Assembly (NCBI RefSeq): GCF_021462415.1
Contig: NZ_JAKEDS010000001.1
Span: forward strand, 344,273-408,272
Direction of reading: 5' to 3'
Source: Rhodohalobacter sp. 614A
GTDB taxonomy: Bacteria; Bacteroidota; Rhodothermia; Balneolales; Balneolaceae
Length of the DNA: 64,000 nt
The notes below the pieces were generated by a model. The model was not told where the DNA came from. It saw nothing but the letters and a program-made list of their open reading frames with translations, and did not search any database. The translations under genes were made by a program, and so were the position numbers. The stretch's first letter is position 1, and every line of letters starts with the position of its first letter. Below, piece by piece: positions 63,612 through 64,000 of this stretch.

Positions 63612-64000
63612 GTGATTAAAAAAGAGAAACTACGCAAAATCTGGAAAGCCCTTATTGACAGCCCGCGTGCAAAAAAAGTACAGAAAATTGTACGAAGGGT
63701 AATCATAGCAGCACTTTTTGGAGTTATTGTATACCAGCTTTTCCTGATTGGCTGGCAAGAAGTGCTCAGATCATTGCCCACCGAGCCGCTTTTCTACATT
63801 CTCTTTCTCGTCTTGTATGTAACACTTCCCATTGCAGAAACTTTTATTTACCGTCAGGTTTGGGCCATTCCCAAAGTACAACTCTTTAAAACCGTACTCA
63901 CAAAGAAAATCTATAATGATGAAATTGTGGGGTATTCAGGCGAGTTTTATCTTTTTATATGGGCACGAAAACATCTCAACAAGCGCGACAGCGTAATCCT
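63612..64000 (+). CDS. Partial membrane protein, unknown, cut by window edge
   Basis: About 129 residues are visible from a GTG at 63612; no in-frame ATG lies between the upstream TGA and the first helix. Two hydrophobic stretches (VIIAALFGVIVYQLFLIG and PLFYILFLVLYVTLPIA) suggest an integral membrane protein. The last visible part reads TKKIYNDEIVGYSGEFYLF. It follows the Stealth gene by 41 bases. It resembles the beginning of large flippase-like membrane proteins only loosely, so no name is given. Confidence 0.6.
   Translation, partial: MIKKEKLRKIWKALIDSPRAKKVQKIVRRVIIAALFGVIVYQLFLIGWQEVLRSLPTEPLFYILFLVLYVTLPIAETFIYRQVWAIPKVQLFKTVLTKKIYNDEIVGYSGEFYLFIWARKHLNKRDSVI

Overview
The window looks like a chromosomal segment from a marine-type member of the Bacteroidota/Balneolota (FCB) group. 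This inference rests on a SusC/SusD pair, a C-terminal type IX secretion sorting domain, a fasciclin-domain protein, AT-rich intergenic DNA, and the rarity of Shine-Dalgarno sequences except at two starts (58333 and 62557). No rRNA or CRISPR array is present. One tRNA-Lys(CTT) lies at 25022-25094 on the minus strand.

Region 1 (1-24774) reads as a polysaccharide-utilization locus built around galactose-type or N-acetylgalactosamine-type sugars. The minus-strand arm carries two tandem GH109-like exported proteins, a mutarotase-like protein, SusC/SusD, an exported amidohydrolase, a GH36 alpha-galactosidase-type lipoprotein and an exported FAD amine oxidase. The divergent plus-strand arm is a tight seven-gene operon: SIS-domain isomerase AgaS, GatZ/KbaZ, a PfkB kinase, the class II aldolase GatY/KbaY, an EamA transporter, a cytosolic amidohydrolase and a sodium:solute symporter. 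Converging on it are a sulfatase and a DeoR/AgaR-type regulator. The cytosolic genes cover isomerisation of an amino-sugar phosphate to tagatose-6-phosphate, phosphorylation, and aldol cleavage. A recognisable deacetylase and a dedicated amino-sugar kinase are not seen. An 18-bp perfect palindrome sits in the divergent promoter region.

Region 2 (25000-36500) holds a lone HATPase protein, a large secreted heparinase-II/III-like protein with a T9SS tail, a lipoprotein fusing a DigH/GHL10-type glycosidase to a peptidoglycan amidase, a single-domain response regulator, a truncated SusD remnant beside a lipoprotein with two near-identical repeats, and an isocitrate-dehydrogenase-family enzyme.

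Region 3 (36700-45400) is mostly housekeeping: a UMF1-type transporter, a small histone-H1-like protein, two membrane PH-domain proteins, a frameshifted S23-type four-helix-bundle gene flanked by inverted repeats, a creatininase-family protein, a cluster of REP-like repeats, and gcvP.

Region 4 (45600-50050) is an AT-rich island. It contains one very large SIR2-domain protein, a strong anti-phage candidate, beside degraded remnants that look like restriction-modification genes and palindromic repeats. It is the most likely place for a poorly described system.

Region 5 (50050-64000) has a second sodium:solute symporter, a DUF72 protein, a class V aminotransferase, a fasciclin protein, release factor 3 (prfC), several lipoproteins and membrane proteins of unknown role, a CrtC-like secreted protein, a Stealth-family sugar-phosphate transferase and the start of a membrane protein cut by the window edge.
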